The position numbers and the translations under genes were made by a program. 64,000 nucleotides of DNA, taken from positions 1 through 64,000 of the forward strand of contig QVRM01006473.1 in assembly GCA_003439945.1 (NCBI GenBank), given 5' to 3'. The DNA comes from Dermanyssus gallinae (lineage: Eukaryota > Arthropoda > Arachnida > Mesostigmata > Dermanyssidae). The notes beneath the pieces were generated by a model, which saw nothing but the letters and a program-made list of their open reading frames with translations, was not told the origin of the DNA and ran no database searches. Shown in pieces: positions 14,347-24,953 of this stretch (position 1 is its first letter; every line of letters starts with the position of its first letter).

Positions 14347-14967
14347 GGCATCTTCCTTATACCTCCATCGCTCGCCCACTCGAATGCGAGTTTGCCTTCT
14401 GTGCTTCTGTTCCACCCTCTCATTGGATCGTCTGCGTCCTTCCTTTCTTCTTCTTCTTTTTCCTTGCCTCGCTCCTTTTTCATTTTCCTGTTCTACCATT
14501 ATTTGCGTGCTCTACGCCACAAACCTTGAAGCGCCAAACTGCTTCAGAACCTTCACGCGGAGGCGGAGGGAGATGGATTGGGGACCTCAAGCCCGGTTCC
14601 GCACCCTCGCGCCTCGTCCACTTCGAAGGTGATCATGGTCGTTGGATAATTGAGATTGGAATGCTGCTGCTGCTGTTTTTCGTTTGTCGCTTTTGGGACT
14701 CGCTCGGCCGTTTCGGCATTCGCCTCAGCGAAAACGACGACGACAACTGCGACGATGGGCAGCAGAAATCCCTTTTCGACTGTCCTGCAGCGGTGTCCTG
14801 CTGCAGAACGAAGGGGACACCAAGTCTCGGGCCGCCCACCTGCCTGTCTGCTCGCCCGTTTACCCAACTATATAGCTAGCGGTCCATCTATCCTGTTCGC
14901 AGCAATCAACGTATGGCTTCGTCGAAACTCAAGAGCCGAACAAAGGAAATTACAATGAGGAACACAA
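13857..14967. other. GC-richer island with overlapping open frames, unassigned
   Basis: Several overlapping open frames on both strands span about 13.85-14.9 kb. One starts with a true ATG at 14223 minus. Another, at 14553-14867 minus, contains a hydrophobic stretch (LLPIVAVVVVVF) but has no upstream ATG. A (TA)n tract lies inside at 14315-14339. Neither strand can be preferred, so no gene is called. Confidence 0.3.
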
Positions 14968-14989
14968 GAGAGAGAGAGAGAGAGAGAGG
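14968..14989 (+). repeat. (AG)n microsatellite
   Basis: About eleven AG units. Confidence 0.9.
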
Positions 14990-15242
14990 GGCGGGGAGCA
15001 CAGAAGAACCGAGAATGCGGGGGAAGCAGCGTGAGAGAAAGAAGCAGTGGCAAGGACGAAGAGCCACTCATACCTACCTGACTAAGATAATAAAACAAGG
15101 AAATTAGTTATGGAAATTAAAGTTAATTGTTAATTATAATTATTATAAATGACATACAAGGTGTCAGCTTTTTTTTTGCACGGTTTAGGAACAAAAATGC
15201 ATTACGCACGCTCTGGTCTGGGTAGTGTGGGATTCTAAAACC

Positions 15243-15277
15243 CATCAAAAACCTGGTGGTTTTATAGGTTTTTGATG
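15243..15277. repeat. Perfect 12-bp hairpin
   Basis: CATCAAAAACCT at 15243-15254 pairs with AGGTTTTTGATG at 15266-15277 across an 11-nt loop. Possibly the end of a small inverted-repeat element, but no matching second end was found. Confidence 0.7.
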
Positions 15278-15649
15278 AAAACCTAAGCTACATAACCGGT
15301 ATGTAGGGAGCCGCTAGTCTGGCTTTTAGTCGTCACTCTGCTGGCGACGCTCCATTTGTTTGATGCTCCGACTGCCTTGTGCCATCGAGAGCCCTGCCGA
15401 AGGTCCCGCTGGTGTCGTACGAGACACATATGTCTACCTCAGTCTTCTCGATCTTTATTGTATAGGTGTGGAAGCTGCCATGATTAGCGATATTTTGGGT
15501 TAGGTAGTACGAAGTTTCCGCGTAGTCACATTCACATAATTTTACGAAATCTAGGATTATTGACCACGTTCACGACCCCAGTGCTTATCGTTCCGCTCCA
15601 GTCCACTCAGTCTCCCAGCTCTCCAGAGTCTTCTTTTTCTGCGTCGCCC

Positions 15650-18016
15650 TTTCTAGGTGCCTGATCCCGGCGCAAAAATGCGGGGAATTACCAGCTCGGC
15701 GCCTCTGTACACCGTTCTGTACACTCTGGTGACCCTTATGACCAGCACCTTTTGCGTCTTTTATTCGTCTTGGTTTTCAGTACAGCTGGTCTTCGCGCTG
15801 ATGACCCGTAAAGCAGAGTTGAGTCAACGACTGATGCTAAAGCACGGCGCTTTTCTTTTAAGGGTTTCTTTGTCATTTATTGGCCTGGTCAGCTTGGCTG
15901 TCACTAGACGCGTATTAAACGTTGCGTCAACGTGGACTGTACAGCTCAAATTTCTGTCAAGCAGATGACACCAGGGTATTTGGCCTGCTTCTTTATCTGG
16001 ATCATGTGACCGTCCACAATTGATATTCAGTTTTGCGTGCTTTCTTCCTCGATTTTACCTAGCATCTAGCTCATGGGCTGGAATTTTGATCTCCCTTTAT
16101 AAAACCCGTACTGAACCCAGAGAGAGAAAGAACTTTTGCTTTTACTCGATTGCGTCGTTGAGTCTGCCCGCGAGTATCGCCTTCACGGCCTTGACAACCG
16201 TACTATAGAAGCAGATGTGCCTGTAGGCTAGGGCCGAACATGGTTCTCTCTCCGGCATTGGAAAAAGTGCTAGGAGGCCTTCTTGCAATCTTCTAAAGAC
16301 CGTCCGTCTCTTAGTATGGAGTCTGCGACCGTTTTGAAGGCCGTTGGGCAGTCCTTCATGAGGCATTTGATTGCTCCCAGAGGTGGCCATCGAGTCATAA
16401 GGCCGCGTCCCTGACATCCTTTCCGCCGCTCGCTCAATTCCAAGTATTCGGACCAGAGATAATCTGCTCTTTCCCGCCAACTCCTTCCTGGCGAATTCAG
16501 CTTACATATTTTTGGCGAGGGCCTTCCCGCGTGCTCTAGTATATAGGCGCCGGGCTCCAATACACTTTTTTCGTACAACAGCCATTACGGGGGAGCACCA
16601 GTACTTTGGCACAAAGTTTCTCCCCCACGGATGTACTGAATTTTGCAGTTGTCTTCTTGTGTGCTTTTAGAAGGACCTTATCTAAGCTCCTATCATTAAA
16701 GATGTCTCTTAATTCGTTACAGCCCCCTAACTATCTCCTCCTTAAGCGCATCCTTTCTTATTTTGCCAACCGACTATTGTATTTGTTGACCCCCACTAGC
16801 ATATTAGGTTCTGTAGGTTATATCCACGACGCTTATCTTCAGGTCGATAAAGGCCTACTGGCCTTTACGGGCGAACGTCGCTCCCACTTTCGGGTTGTTC
16901 ATCAACAGAAAGTTTCGTCTTTCCAACCAATTTATCCGGGATTATCCCCTAATGTTGGTGTGCCTGTTTCACAATTTTCTGAAGTACAGATGTCACGCTA
17001 AAGCTCCCCGTGATTATCTGGGTCTGGAAGTCCTATGTTCTCCGTGACGTCCAGTGACTCGAGGTATTCGGCAAATTATGTTTGGCTTCTGTTAAAGAAG
17101 ACGTAGCAGCTATAAAATACTGCACCCCCGTCGACCTATATCCAGGTAAATTTCTTTCCATGGCCCCTATCTCGAGTTAAGATGTCTTTTTGACGGTTCG
17201 TCCACCAAATAGCGGTATCGGTTTTTTTGTCTACCGCTGCCTTTGTCAGGGCCTCGCTTTGCTCAGACAACAAACATATATCCAAACCCAGCCTTTCCTG
17301 TTAGGAGATCATATGCGGTCCTGCACATATTAAGATTAACCTGCAGGTCCTTAATTTGCATAGGTATTTAATAGCACAACTCCTTCTGTTCCGTTCTTGC
17401 CGCCGTCACTGCATCCGCCACTGAGTCTCTGGCCAAACCGGAGGCTTCGTCGTGTATCAAGGCTTGCTCTAGTGTCTCCGGGCACCCTTCATTTGGTGCG
17501 GTAGACCTATCTGCTTAATTTGCAGATCGTCCACCCCTTTTCTGCAGACGGGACATGCTAGGAAGTTTGCTGAGTACCCTGTCACAGAATATACACAGCA
17601 CTTCTTCATTTCAGCGGTTCAGTTCATAGCTATATGTCCAATGATTCCGCAGCAATAACAGCTGCGGTCTCGGAGCATTTCTTCAGCAAAGTCCTTAGCG
17701 GCATGTCCAATCCCTTGGCATCTCGTGCAGCATAAAAAAAATCAACACATTCGGTCACTCGGCACGTTGACCACCCCACACTTAGAAGTCTTCTCCTCAG
17801 TGAGGCCTTTAAAATGTTTCTACATATGACTAGTGATCTAGCCTCCGCTTTCCCCTGACGACTTGTTACACTTTCTCCTTGTAGCGATCCCTCTCGAGGC
17901 CGTGGAGGATCAGCTTCATCCGTGCGGCCCGTTGCCGGATTTCCGCATTCAAGTTTGATGAGCCCTTTAGTGGGTTTGCAAATTTTTCGCATCTTCCTGC
18001 CCCTCTTTTTCACACT
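15650..18016 (-). mobile_element. R1-like non-LTR retrotransposon remnant (ORF1 end plus endonuclease)
   Basis: Read on the minus strand, the segment starts (about 18016 down to 17600) with a basic ORF1 end. It has zinc-knuckle remains: RCQGIGHAA followed by CYCCGIIGHIAMN, in which the last cysteine of each knuckle is lost. Then comes a broken apurinic-type endonuclease of ORF2: a start like LQVNLNMCRTA, CLLSEQ, a TAIWW segment, GKKFTW and YSCYVFF, with stops and frameshifts throughout. These are landmarks of R1/LOA-clade LINEs. No reverse transcriptase is left, so this is a 3'-truncated or interrupted copy. It is sense-oriented to the STAR gene and begins about 50 bp behind that gene's stop codon, so it may lie in its 3' UTR. 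Confidence 0.8.
17366..17371 (-). promoter_or_regulatory. Possible ATTAAA polyadenylation signal
   Basis: On the minus strand the hexamer reads ATTAAA about 0.7 kb after the STAR-gene stop codon, inside the LINE remnant. Canonical AATAAA on the same strand occurs only near 15766 and 15454. Which one is used cannot be told from sequence. Confidence 0.2.
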
Positions 18017-18025
18017 TTGAAGGCA

Positions 18026-18045
18026 TATCTATCTATCTATCTATC
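18026..18045 (+). repeat. (ATCT)n tetranucleotide repeat
   Basis: Five ATCT units between the LINE remnant and the STAR stop codon; in the transcript they would read GATA repeats in the early 3' UTR. Confidence 0.9.
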
Positions 18046-18064
18046 ATGACTAAGACTGCCAAGT

Positions 18065-18087
18065 TTAGCGTTTCATCCCAGACATTT
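18065..18087 (-). CDS. STAR gene exon 10 (terminal coding exon)
   Basis: A strong 3' splice site precedes it: a pyrimidine-rich run of more than 40 nt ending TTTCCAAG. The two exon bases AA complete the codon left by exon 9 (G+AA, Glu), followed by MSGMKR and a TAA stop at 18067-18065. The short length makes it the least certain exon by itself, but phase, polypyrimidine tract and immediate stop all agree. The alternative is read-through of exon 9 into the intron. Confidence 0.55.
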
Positions 18088-18182
18088 CTTGGAAAGCGGG
18101 AAGGAGACAAACCAAAAAGAGGGCAAAGTAGAAAGAGAAAGCAATGGAAAAACAATGATGGGCTGTACACTTTCATACGCAC

Positions 18183-18306
18183 CGACGAACTCCTCGGTGA
18201 ACGTGGCGTTATGCTGGTTATTCGCATCCTCTTTCGAGCGAACCGCATCCATTTGCGCCTGGCCTCCTGGCTGTGCAGCCGGATCAGGGTACTCATCACC
18301 GTAAAG
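18183..18306 (-). CDS. STAR gene exon 9 (acidic/polar tail)
   Basis: Acceptor ATTTCAG before position 18306 and donor GTGCGT after 18183. It enters in phase 0 and leaves one base. The 41 residues begin LYGDEYPDPA and include QMDAVRSKEDANN. A Tyr/Gly/Asp-containing tail is in keeping with Sam68-type C-termini, whose tyrosines can be phosphorylated; that function is inferred. Upstream intron 1.4 kb, downstream intron 95 nt. Confidence 0.7.
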
Positions 18307-19526
18307 CTGAAATGTACAATGTATTGTCAATATTACTAACTTGCTAATGCCTTGCCTACACAACCCTTGATTGAACCCACATCAGTTTCGTTCGTCATGC
18401 AAATTAAACAAAATAGTTAATTCTACTGACGCTCTTTCTCTCAAGATGCACTTTCATATCATCGTTTTTGACCACCGTTCAATTTTAGTTTAGAAAATGA
18501 AATCAATGGGAGAGCAGGACAATGATGGTTGGGGGGGGGATTACTTTACAACAGCTTTAATAAACGCGTCGTATTTAAAACATACATGCAGTTTACTTTG
18601 GATTTATTTTTTATATAATCAAGTACCAGTTGGCACTTAGTCACCAAATCACACAATATGGCTCCGAGATAGTTAATGACCTCTACGGGTCCGATCATCC
18701 TGAAAAGGCGGCCGTGCCTTTGTTTAAGCTTTGGTCGGTAGCTAAACGTTTTTCGATAGCTATTGTAGGGAAACACAAGTGGATGATAAAACACAAGTTC
18801 TCAGTAGGACCAAAGTCGTACCTTACGAAAAGCCTAAGCGGGCTGTTTTCAGTGCCATTAAAACGGCACGTTTTTGCCAGACAAACGGCCCGTTTTTGCC
18901 AGACAAATGGCATTCAAGGCGGCCAGCAAGAATATATCTACCTTATGGTCAATACGTATGCGTCTAGGCAGTTCTGTTCGCGGCTTTTCAAGTTGGCCGC
19001 AGAACCAGTGCTATAAGCATAATACAACGTGCGTGTCTGGCCAAAGGCGACGGTAAACTCGGTAATTAGGAGAAAACCTGTACGGATATTAAAGTGGCTT
19101 CTTCAGCATTGCCCCCCGGTACTTGCGGGCCACATGTCCTGGAATCTAACCCCGGATGAACGACGCAAGCTATTAAACGACTTCCCACGCACGAAAAGAG
19201 ACAAACGATCTTTAACACGTGACAATTAGAATAAGATGATCACCTTTTCCAGTGTATATCGGAAGCTTGCGTCAGGCCGTTAAACACAGACATCAGGACT
19301 AAAATCAATCGCTCTGGCGGTAAATTGGACTTCGTACGTATCTACACACGTCCCTACGAGACACGGCAGCCTGTAGAACTAGTTACACCGGTTTGACAGA
19401 ACACCCCCCAACGCAGTTTTATTCGGGTGGATTATACCCCTGCACTGCCGGCAGATGCGTGTTCGAAGGCGAGCACTGCCGAGTGTGCAAACGTATTGTT
19501 AATGATTAATAAATCATCACAATATT

Positions 19527-19566
<40 letters not shown>

Positions 19567-19708
19567 TAGATTTTATTACTGCAGTCCACATGGATTGCGC
19601 CCTCTATCTCCGTATCTCTCATCTCGTCTTGGGTATCTTGGGGGGGGGGAGATATCTTGGGTATATATATATATATATATATACATATAATGAAACTAAG
19701 AAACTCAC
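18307..19708 (-). other. STAR gene intron 8
   Basis: Holds a direct repeat CGTTTTTGCCAGACAAA at 18869-18885 and 18891-18907, and two (TA)n tracts (19530-19563, 19662-19683). The second begins about 25 nt inside the 5' splice site of exon 8. Open frames near 18.6-19.0 kb have no recognised domain. Confidence 0.5.
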
Positions 19709-19931
19709 AAACTGGTCGGCAGCAGCAGCGGCAGCCGCGGCCGAGAGGCTGTTGACGTTGTTGTTGTTGTTGTTGTTGCTGGTATTATTGTTGCTGTTGT
19801 TGCTAGCGGGGTTGTTGTCCTGGGGCGCTCCGTGGCCGTTGGCCGTCACCGCGTCGGACATCTGACGCTGCAGAGCGACAGCGGCTGCGGCAGCCTGGCT
19901 GTAGCGGCTTGCGTTCGCGGCCGCTGCAAAT
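19709..19931 (-). CDS. STAR gene exon 8 (Ala/Asn-rich tail)
   Basis: The acceptor is GATCAG before 19931; its first base A completes AG+A (Arg) from exon 7. The donor is GTGAGT after CAGTTT, leaving phase 0. The 74 codons contain FAAAANASRYSQAAAA, then LQRQMSDAVTANG, an Asn-rich run and an eight-residue alanine run before DQF. A nearer CAG at about 19925 would break the frame, which decided the splice site. Low-complexity tails of this kind are usual for arthropod STAR proteins. Confidence 0.75.
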
Positions 19932-20205
19932 CTGATCGGCGAACATGAATGTTGGACGGTATTGTTACGGCATGTGTCTCATTCTCGTGATAATGATTCT
20001 AATCACTCTAATCCTTATCACCTTGATTGCAGTTAACCACCAGCATCGTAACCATCAGCATCGTCATCATCATCAGCATCAACACGATTACCATTCTTAT
20101 TAGCCCTACTACATTACTGATTGTTGCCCGTTAAGTGACCAATTGCGCTCGATCGGACTCCACCCCACGAATGTGTACTTGACACCAATAAGGCTGTGAC
20201 TTGAA

Positions 20206-20223
20206 GGGGGGGGGGGGGAGGGG
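20206..20223 (+). repeat. Poly-G run in intron 7
   Basis: Thirteen G, one A, then four G. Confidence 0.95.
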
Positions 20224-21159
20224 TAACGTACAGTTCTTATAGGCGGGACGTTACCATGCTAAGCAGAACAGATATATCATTGTAGGTTCAAATCCGGCTA
20301 CGCTTACATTTGTTCTTCTCTCTCTCTCTTTTTCTTTCTGGACGGTCTGTTGATTCCTATTGAGCAACATTTGCCTACTGCTAGGCTACATTTCTTCGCG
20401 AGGCAAAAACGCGACTAGTTCTTCAGTGACAGATCGAAACAATAAAATAACGCCACGTTGGTTTGGCGCAAGATTGAAACGAGGTGATAGCATATATATA
20501 GTTGTGGGTCGACAACCCGACAGTTACCACTCACAAGAACCAATGAGTTGAACGCATGTCTAGAACACCATCCATCTTTGACAAACCTCTAAAGTAATAA
20601 CCTCTCACTGTTCTGAGCGAAGTCATTTAGCGTGTGGAATTGAGAGGTTTCAGCTACGCGTTTCATAATATATGATTGTGCATTTATTTGTCAGGTGGCC
20701 TATTATTATTATTATTATTATTAGACAGTTATGGGTCTATGGTCAACATGTAACAGCTGTAGAGTGTTAGAGCACATTATTGTGATAATGTGCTTTTACG
20801 CAATCCTATGCAATGGCGCCGACAAGGACGTCGACGACAGCAACAACAACATCAGCAGCAGCAGCAGCAACATTGGCAACTGAAGGCGGCAGCGGGCAGT
20901 GGTGCCAGTAACAGTAGCAACACTTTAATAACCACAACAACACAACAGCAACTGTAAATCTGAAAGTGTTACGGTTTCTCTGTTTACGTCGCTCGTCAAG
21001 TGCGGCTGTTTTAGTCTAGCTGCTTTTAAAGCAAGTCGTGATTGTGCCTAAGGCTGAATGAATCATTACTGCCGCTATCGTTGAGGCCGTGTTTGTTGCT
21101 TCTGCTGCTGCTGCAACTGGGTTGTTGTTACTGTTGATTTTAATTGTTGATCGTATATA

Positions 21160-21162
<3 letters not shown>

Positions 21163-21225
<63 letters not shown>
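21163..21225. repeat. (TA)n microsatellite just inside a 5' splice site
   Basis: About 63 bp of TA. On the gene's strand it begins only about 12 nt after the exon 7 donor. Confidence 0.96.
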
Positions 21226-21228
<3 letters not shown>

Positions 21229-21236
21229 GTTTTTAC

Positions 21237-21419
21237 CTTTGCAGCTGTTGTTGTTGGTTGGCCACGGCGACTGCTGCGGCAGCCGCTTGCGTCGGTTGCA
21301 GGACGGGAAGACGGGGCAAAAGTCCGACGGGAACGAGTCCTGCCGGCACCTGAACCTGACCGGGTCCTGCTCGCATCGGGCTCATCGCGAGGCTTCGCGA
21401 CGCTCCAGCGCCGGCCAAT
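21237..21419 (-). CDS. STAR gene exon 7 (Ala/Pro/Gln-rich tail)
   Basis: Acceptor TGACTGCAG before 21419 and donor AAAG|GTAAAA at 21237. One base completes the Gly codon from exon 6, then 60 codons, then two bases carried to exon 8. The protein reads LAGAGASRSLAMSP, a Val/Leu/Pro segment (VPAGLVPVGLLPRLP), then QAAAAAVAVANQQQQLQ. Third positions are GC-rich as in the other exons. The phase fit on both sides is the main support. Confidence 0.8.
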
Positions 21420-22123
21420 CTGCAGTCACAGCAAACGCAGCGCCACCACCAGCGAAAGCATAACCGCGCACAGGACGCCCCCACAAAAATGTTAGTGGTG
21501 TTGGTGGTACTAGTCGTGGGGAGTCAAATGGGGGTCACACACGGCAAGGAGAAGCATTTGACAGAGAAGAGACACGAACATGGACAGAGAAGGCATACAT
21601 GTCACACATCGACGCACCCCCACGATATGCGTGTGTGTCACCCTATGGCTATCTATTACCAACAACTTTTTAATTGGACCAGGTTGGAGGAATCTCTAAT
21701 TATCCTTCCTGCTATTGTATAACACTATTCTCATAGTACCTCCAGTGCACAGCGTGAAAGTTTACCCTCTGTATACAGGCCTTGACAGTTTTGGGCCTCC
21801 TGCACGTATATTCTGCACTGACAATGTACGCAAAGCCCGTTGTCAGCGAACTTACAGCGATAGGCCGAATAGTAGTATGCATGCCACTAAGTGAGTCGTC
21901 GTGGTGGGGCAGATGCGATTTAGGTAGAGCCTATATGTTAGCTAGTTTTTACTGCTTTTATAACTAAGGCAGGATAATTTACTACATAACTAAACCCTAC
22001 AGGCCGAGAACCGAACGAAACAAACTAAAGGCGGAACTACTATGAGTCAGGGCCCGGGTGAAGACTCAAACTTTCTACTCATTTGTGATGACATCCTCCG
22101 CTCTTACCACGACCGCAAGAATG

Positions 22124-22246
22124 TTATCATCTATTCTCAATAAGCATCGCTCAAAGAAAATTCGACCAACAACAGGGATCGAACCGGCGACACTCTGGTA
22201 GATTACAACCATGACTAGCGCACTAGTCCCCTAGACCACGCCGCCA
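22124..22246 (-). mobile_element. tRNA-derived SINE, copy 1
   Basis: On the minus strand the unit starts with a tRNA-like head: A box TGGTCTAGGGG (22238-22228) and B box GGTTCGATCCC (22185-22175), both matching RNA polymerase III consensus. A unique body follows (TTTGAGCGATGCTTATTGAG). The same body occurs in three other places in this window. This copy is truncated after the first part of the body. Confidence 0.85.
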
Positions 22247-22737
22247 CGGATATAAGACCTGAACTGGCCTCTCTTAAATGGGTTTTTATGGTTTCCAATT
22301 TAGATAAAGTGAATGTCAGAGGGGACTCTAATCTTCCAATCGGACAAAAAAAGCGGATTATAGATGTCTTAATAGAAGAGATGGTGCATTGTCATATGGC
22401 CCCAATTATTATTATTATTAGAACCGTGCGTGTCTCACACCTCGATTGTAAAAGCGGTGACGTTGGTTTCGTGTACTAGCGCCACCTACATAACTGCGTT
22501 TTTCTTCGTTCCGCACAAATAGCTATACATGTCTAATTATATACGATTTATAGATATATTAGGCATGTAACCGGTAACTGTCGGTCAAAATGTACGTCTG
22601 CATATACATACATGCTTACACAGTATGACGAACATTTATAAAGTCACGATCTGAACAAGAACAATTATCAATTATAGGTAATTATAGCTATAATAAGTAT
22701 GGTGCCTACTAAAGAGACGTGACGGCTGAGATAAAAT

Positions 22738-22870
22738 TCACTTATGACTGCTTAGCAGTCCATATTTAAGTTTTCTGAATTACTCTGTATGAGGCGTTAT
22801 TGAGCGAGAGTCTAATAAGAGTCGACATAACAACATAAACTACATGATTCAGCAGCCAAGCTTGCGCAAC
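22738..22870 (+). mobile_element. Diverged fragment of the Tc1/mariner-type element seen at 60.7 kb
   Basis: The stretch containing TTATTGAGCGAGAGTCTAAT closely matches 61668-61690 of the larger relic, and the upstream part (AGCAGTCCA then GTATGAGGCGTT) matches in the same order. Only the 3' part of the transposase region survives. Confidence 0.75.
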
Positions 22871-23469
22871 GTGCCTATCACGTTTCGTAAGATGCATTAA
22901 GGGTTAGATCTCGAATAGAAGCGGTGATTCAAGCAAATGGCAAAAATAACCTTGAATAAATACGTCTATTAGGGATGTCCCTTCCGGCGCGTGCAAACAT
23001 TTTATACAAATGTTGGTTTACAGCATCTAAACCAAGCAGCGTCACGGATTCCCAATTTAGCTGCCGCGGATTGATTTTTGACGCTGGTAACGACGTACTT
23101 AAATATAATTTCTAACTAACTACCGTCGGGCTCTTCCCGGTTTGCATGTAACCCTCAGCACCAAATTTGAGGTAATTATTCCTGAGGGCTAGAGAAAGTA
23201 TTTTTCGCATTTTGTCATATTGCTTTACTTTTTACGCTTTCTGCTCAATGAATTATACAGTTTTTTACTTTTAGAGCATCTTTTGGCTTTGTTCTGGAAT
23301 GTCGCCGTTCTATGTGGGTGGCTTCCTTCTCAACGACAAATCCTTGTGACAGCATTGAATAACCAAGCACAGAATCCAAGTAAAGCACCGCCGAAGTGTG
23401 TCATCTTGTTATTTTGTCTAATGCGTTACTCGTACCGGGTTCTTAACTCGCTGCTTCAAGCGGGGGGAC
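22871..23469. other. Unassigned part of STAR intron 6
   Basis: No repeat or coding signal recognised. Confidence 0.4.
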
Positions 23470-23660
23470 TGCCCTAGGCGACTAGTGCCCTCGACATGAT
23501 CGTCATCTACCATCTTCCTATCTATTCGATTACCTGTTGCAAATCAAATTTTCTTTGAGCGATGCTCATTGAGAAGAGATGACGGAAACTATATCAGCTC
23601 GAGAGTCAGCGACCATTCGCTTGCTGCTGTTGCCACAAGCAATGCTGTTAGAGGGGGAGC
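23470..23660 (+). mobile_element. tRNA-derived SINE, copy 3
   Basis: Plus-oriented, diverged copy. The GCGACTAGTGC head piece at 23479, TTTTCTTTGAGCGATGCTCA at about 23548 and the following GTTGCCACAAGCAATGCTGTT body match the other copies. The B box is degraded. Confidence 0.7.
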
Positions 23661-23784
23661 GAGCATTGAACCCTACCTAGTCTAGAATGCAAGAGTCTTC
23701 TCCAACTCTCGAGGTCAGTGCGGAATTCAACCACCTCGGAACCGAATGCTGCACTCGTTTGGCGTCACTCATCCTATGACTCAC

Positions 23785-23969
23785 CCGATGGCGGAAAACG
23801 CCGTCACGGAGGGAAAACCTGCGGCGGCAGCGGCCGCAGCGGCTGCCGCCGCCGCCGCTGAGGCGGCATTGTTCGGCGCCGGGGGTCCCGCCATGACGGG
23901 TGAGGTCGTCGCCGCCTGAAGTCCTGACGGTGACGTCGACGAGACGCCCAACGTCGGACTGTGGTCCCG
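23785..23969 (-). CDS. STAR gene exon 6 (Ser/Pro/Ala-rich tail)
   Basis: Acceptor CTCGCAG before 23969 and donor GG|GTGAGT at 23785. It reads RDHSPTLGVSSTSPSG, then MAGPPAPNNAAS, a run of about 13 alanines, and GFPSVTAFSAIG. The last two bases GG are completed by exon 7. The reading frame differs from exon 5 by the 70-nt mini-intron, and only removal of that intron gives this Ser/Pro-rich frame and the correct phase into exon 7. Confidence 0.75.
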
Positions 23970-24039
23970 CTGCGAGGAGCCGCCCGCAGCGGCATGCGGC
24001 GGCCGCCGCCGCCGCTAAGCCGGCCGCCAGCTCGCCCAC
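23970..24039 (-). other. 70-nt GC-rich mini-intron 5
   Basis: Runs from GTGGGC to CTCGCAG between exons 5 and 6. It is GC-rich and has no long pyrimidine tract. Its length is 3n+1, and retention keeps a different frame open to a stop near 23677. Confidence 0.65.
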
Positions 24040-24108
24040 CTTGCGGCTGTCCCGGTTGAGTAGGGCGAGCTCGCGCAGTTGGTTCTGCCGGATGTCGTCG
24101 TAGTAGTC
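24040..24108 (-). CDS. STAR gene exon 5 (QUA2 region)
   Basis: Acceptor GTGCAG before 24108 and donor AAG|GTGGGC at 24040, phase 0 at both ends, 23 codons. The peptide DYYDDIRQNQLRELALLN matches the conserved segment right after the KH domain in Sam68/quaking-related proteins (family form D..D.IRQ.Q..EL..LN). It extends the RNA-contact surface of STAR domains. Together with exons 2-4 this makes the family assignment firm. Confidence 0.93.
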
Positions 24109-24355
24109 CTGCACGAACCAGGACGCCAGATGAAGACGGTTGCGACAATGGTGCCCATGGCGGCGATGACGGCGACGACAACGGCGTACACCATGTGTGC
24201 AGACAGATGGTTGCGTGCAGAAATACAAGGAGAGAGAGAAAGAGAGGTATACACATACAGAAGAAGAAAAAAGAACATACAATAAACAACAGGCATCCGA
24301 ATGTCAAGAAGGTTAGACCAAGCACTACTGCCACGTCGAGCAAATACGTAAACAG

Positions 24356-24380
24356 ATATATATATATATATATATATATA
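24356..24380. repeat. (TA)n microsatellite
   Basis: 25 bp of TA in intron 4. Confidence 0.95.
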
Positions 24381-24953
24381 CAAGTCAGAAAGTGATATCG
24401 TTTTGTAAGTCCTAGTTTATTCAATTTGGAACCGGTTGGAGGCAACCGTGTGTTCTTCACGAGGATCGTCTGCTATTGTTTTTGCCTAAAGTACGGCGAG
24501 TCTCAGATGCGTTGTTTTGTCAGTGAAAGCACAATAGCACTTGCAAGGTCCACCTGCGTGCGATATATGCAATTATCATTCGGTGGGTGATGCTCTTTGG
24601 TTTTACAAAAAAAGTATGATGAGGACTATGAATTGCGAGTGTCGTCAATTTGTGCCGGCTCAATGTAGATGCATTTTTCCATTCCTCACCAGTCATGGCC
24701 TGTATGGCGAACAAATCAGGATTGACACTGTCCATCTTATCTCTATAAAATCCTATAAACGTACGTAGACGTATTAGGTAGGCGATGATAGATATCAAAT
24801 GCTTCCGTGGTCACTACTGTAGTATCTGCCAAGAGGTATACCAGTCGGTTCGTTGACGAGTGCTAAAGACCCCACCTATATAAACATCTTGACAAAGGCG
24901 TAATTAGCCCTGTCCATAAAGCCATTTGCGGGACCGATAGTTTGCCCAGTATC

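Noticed and set aside
14553..14867. 104-codon minus-strand frame resembling a secreted protein
   Set aside because: It starts at TTG, not ATG, and has no upstream ATG or clear acceptor.
19920..19931. Alternative acceptor TTTGCAG for exon 8
   Set aside because: It would shift the frame relative to exon 7; GATCAG six bases earlier fits both phases.
20210..20310. tRNA-like B box (GGTTCAAATCC) near 20286
   Set aside because: No matching acceptor stem or A box at the right distance.
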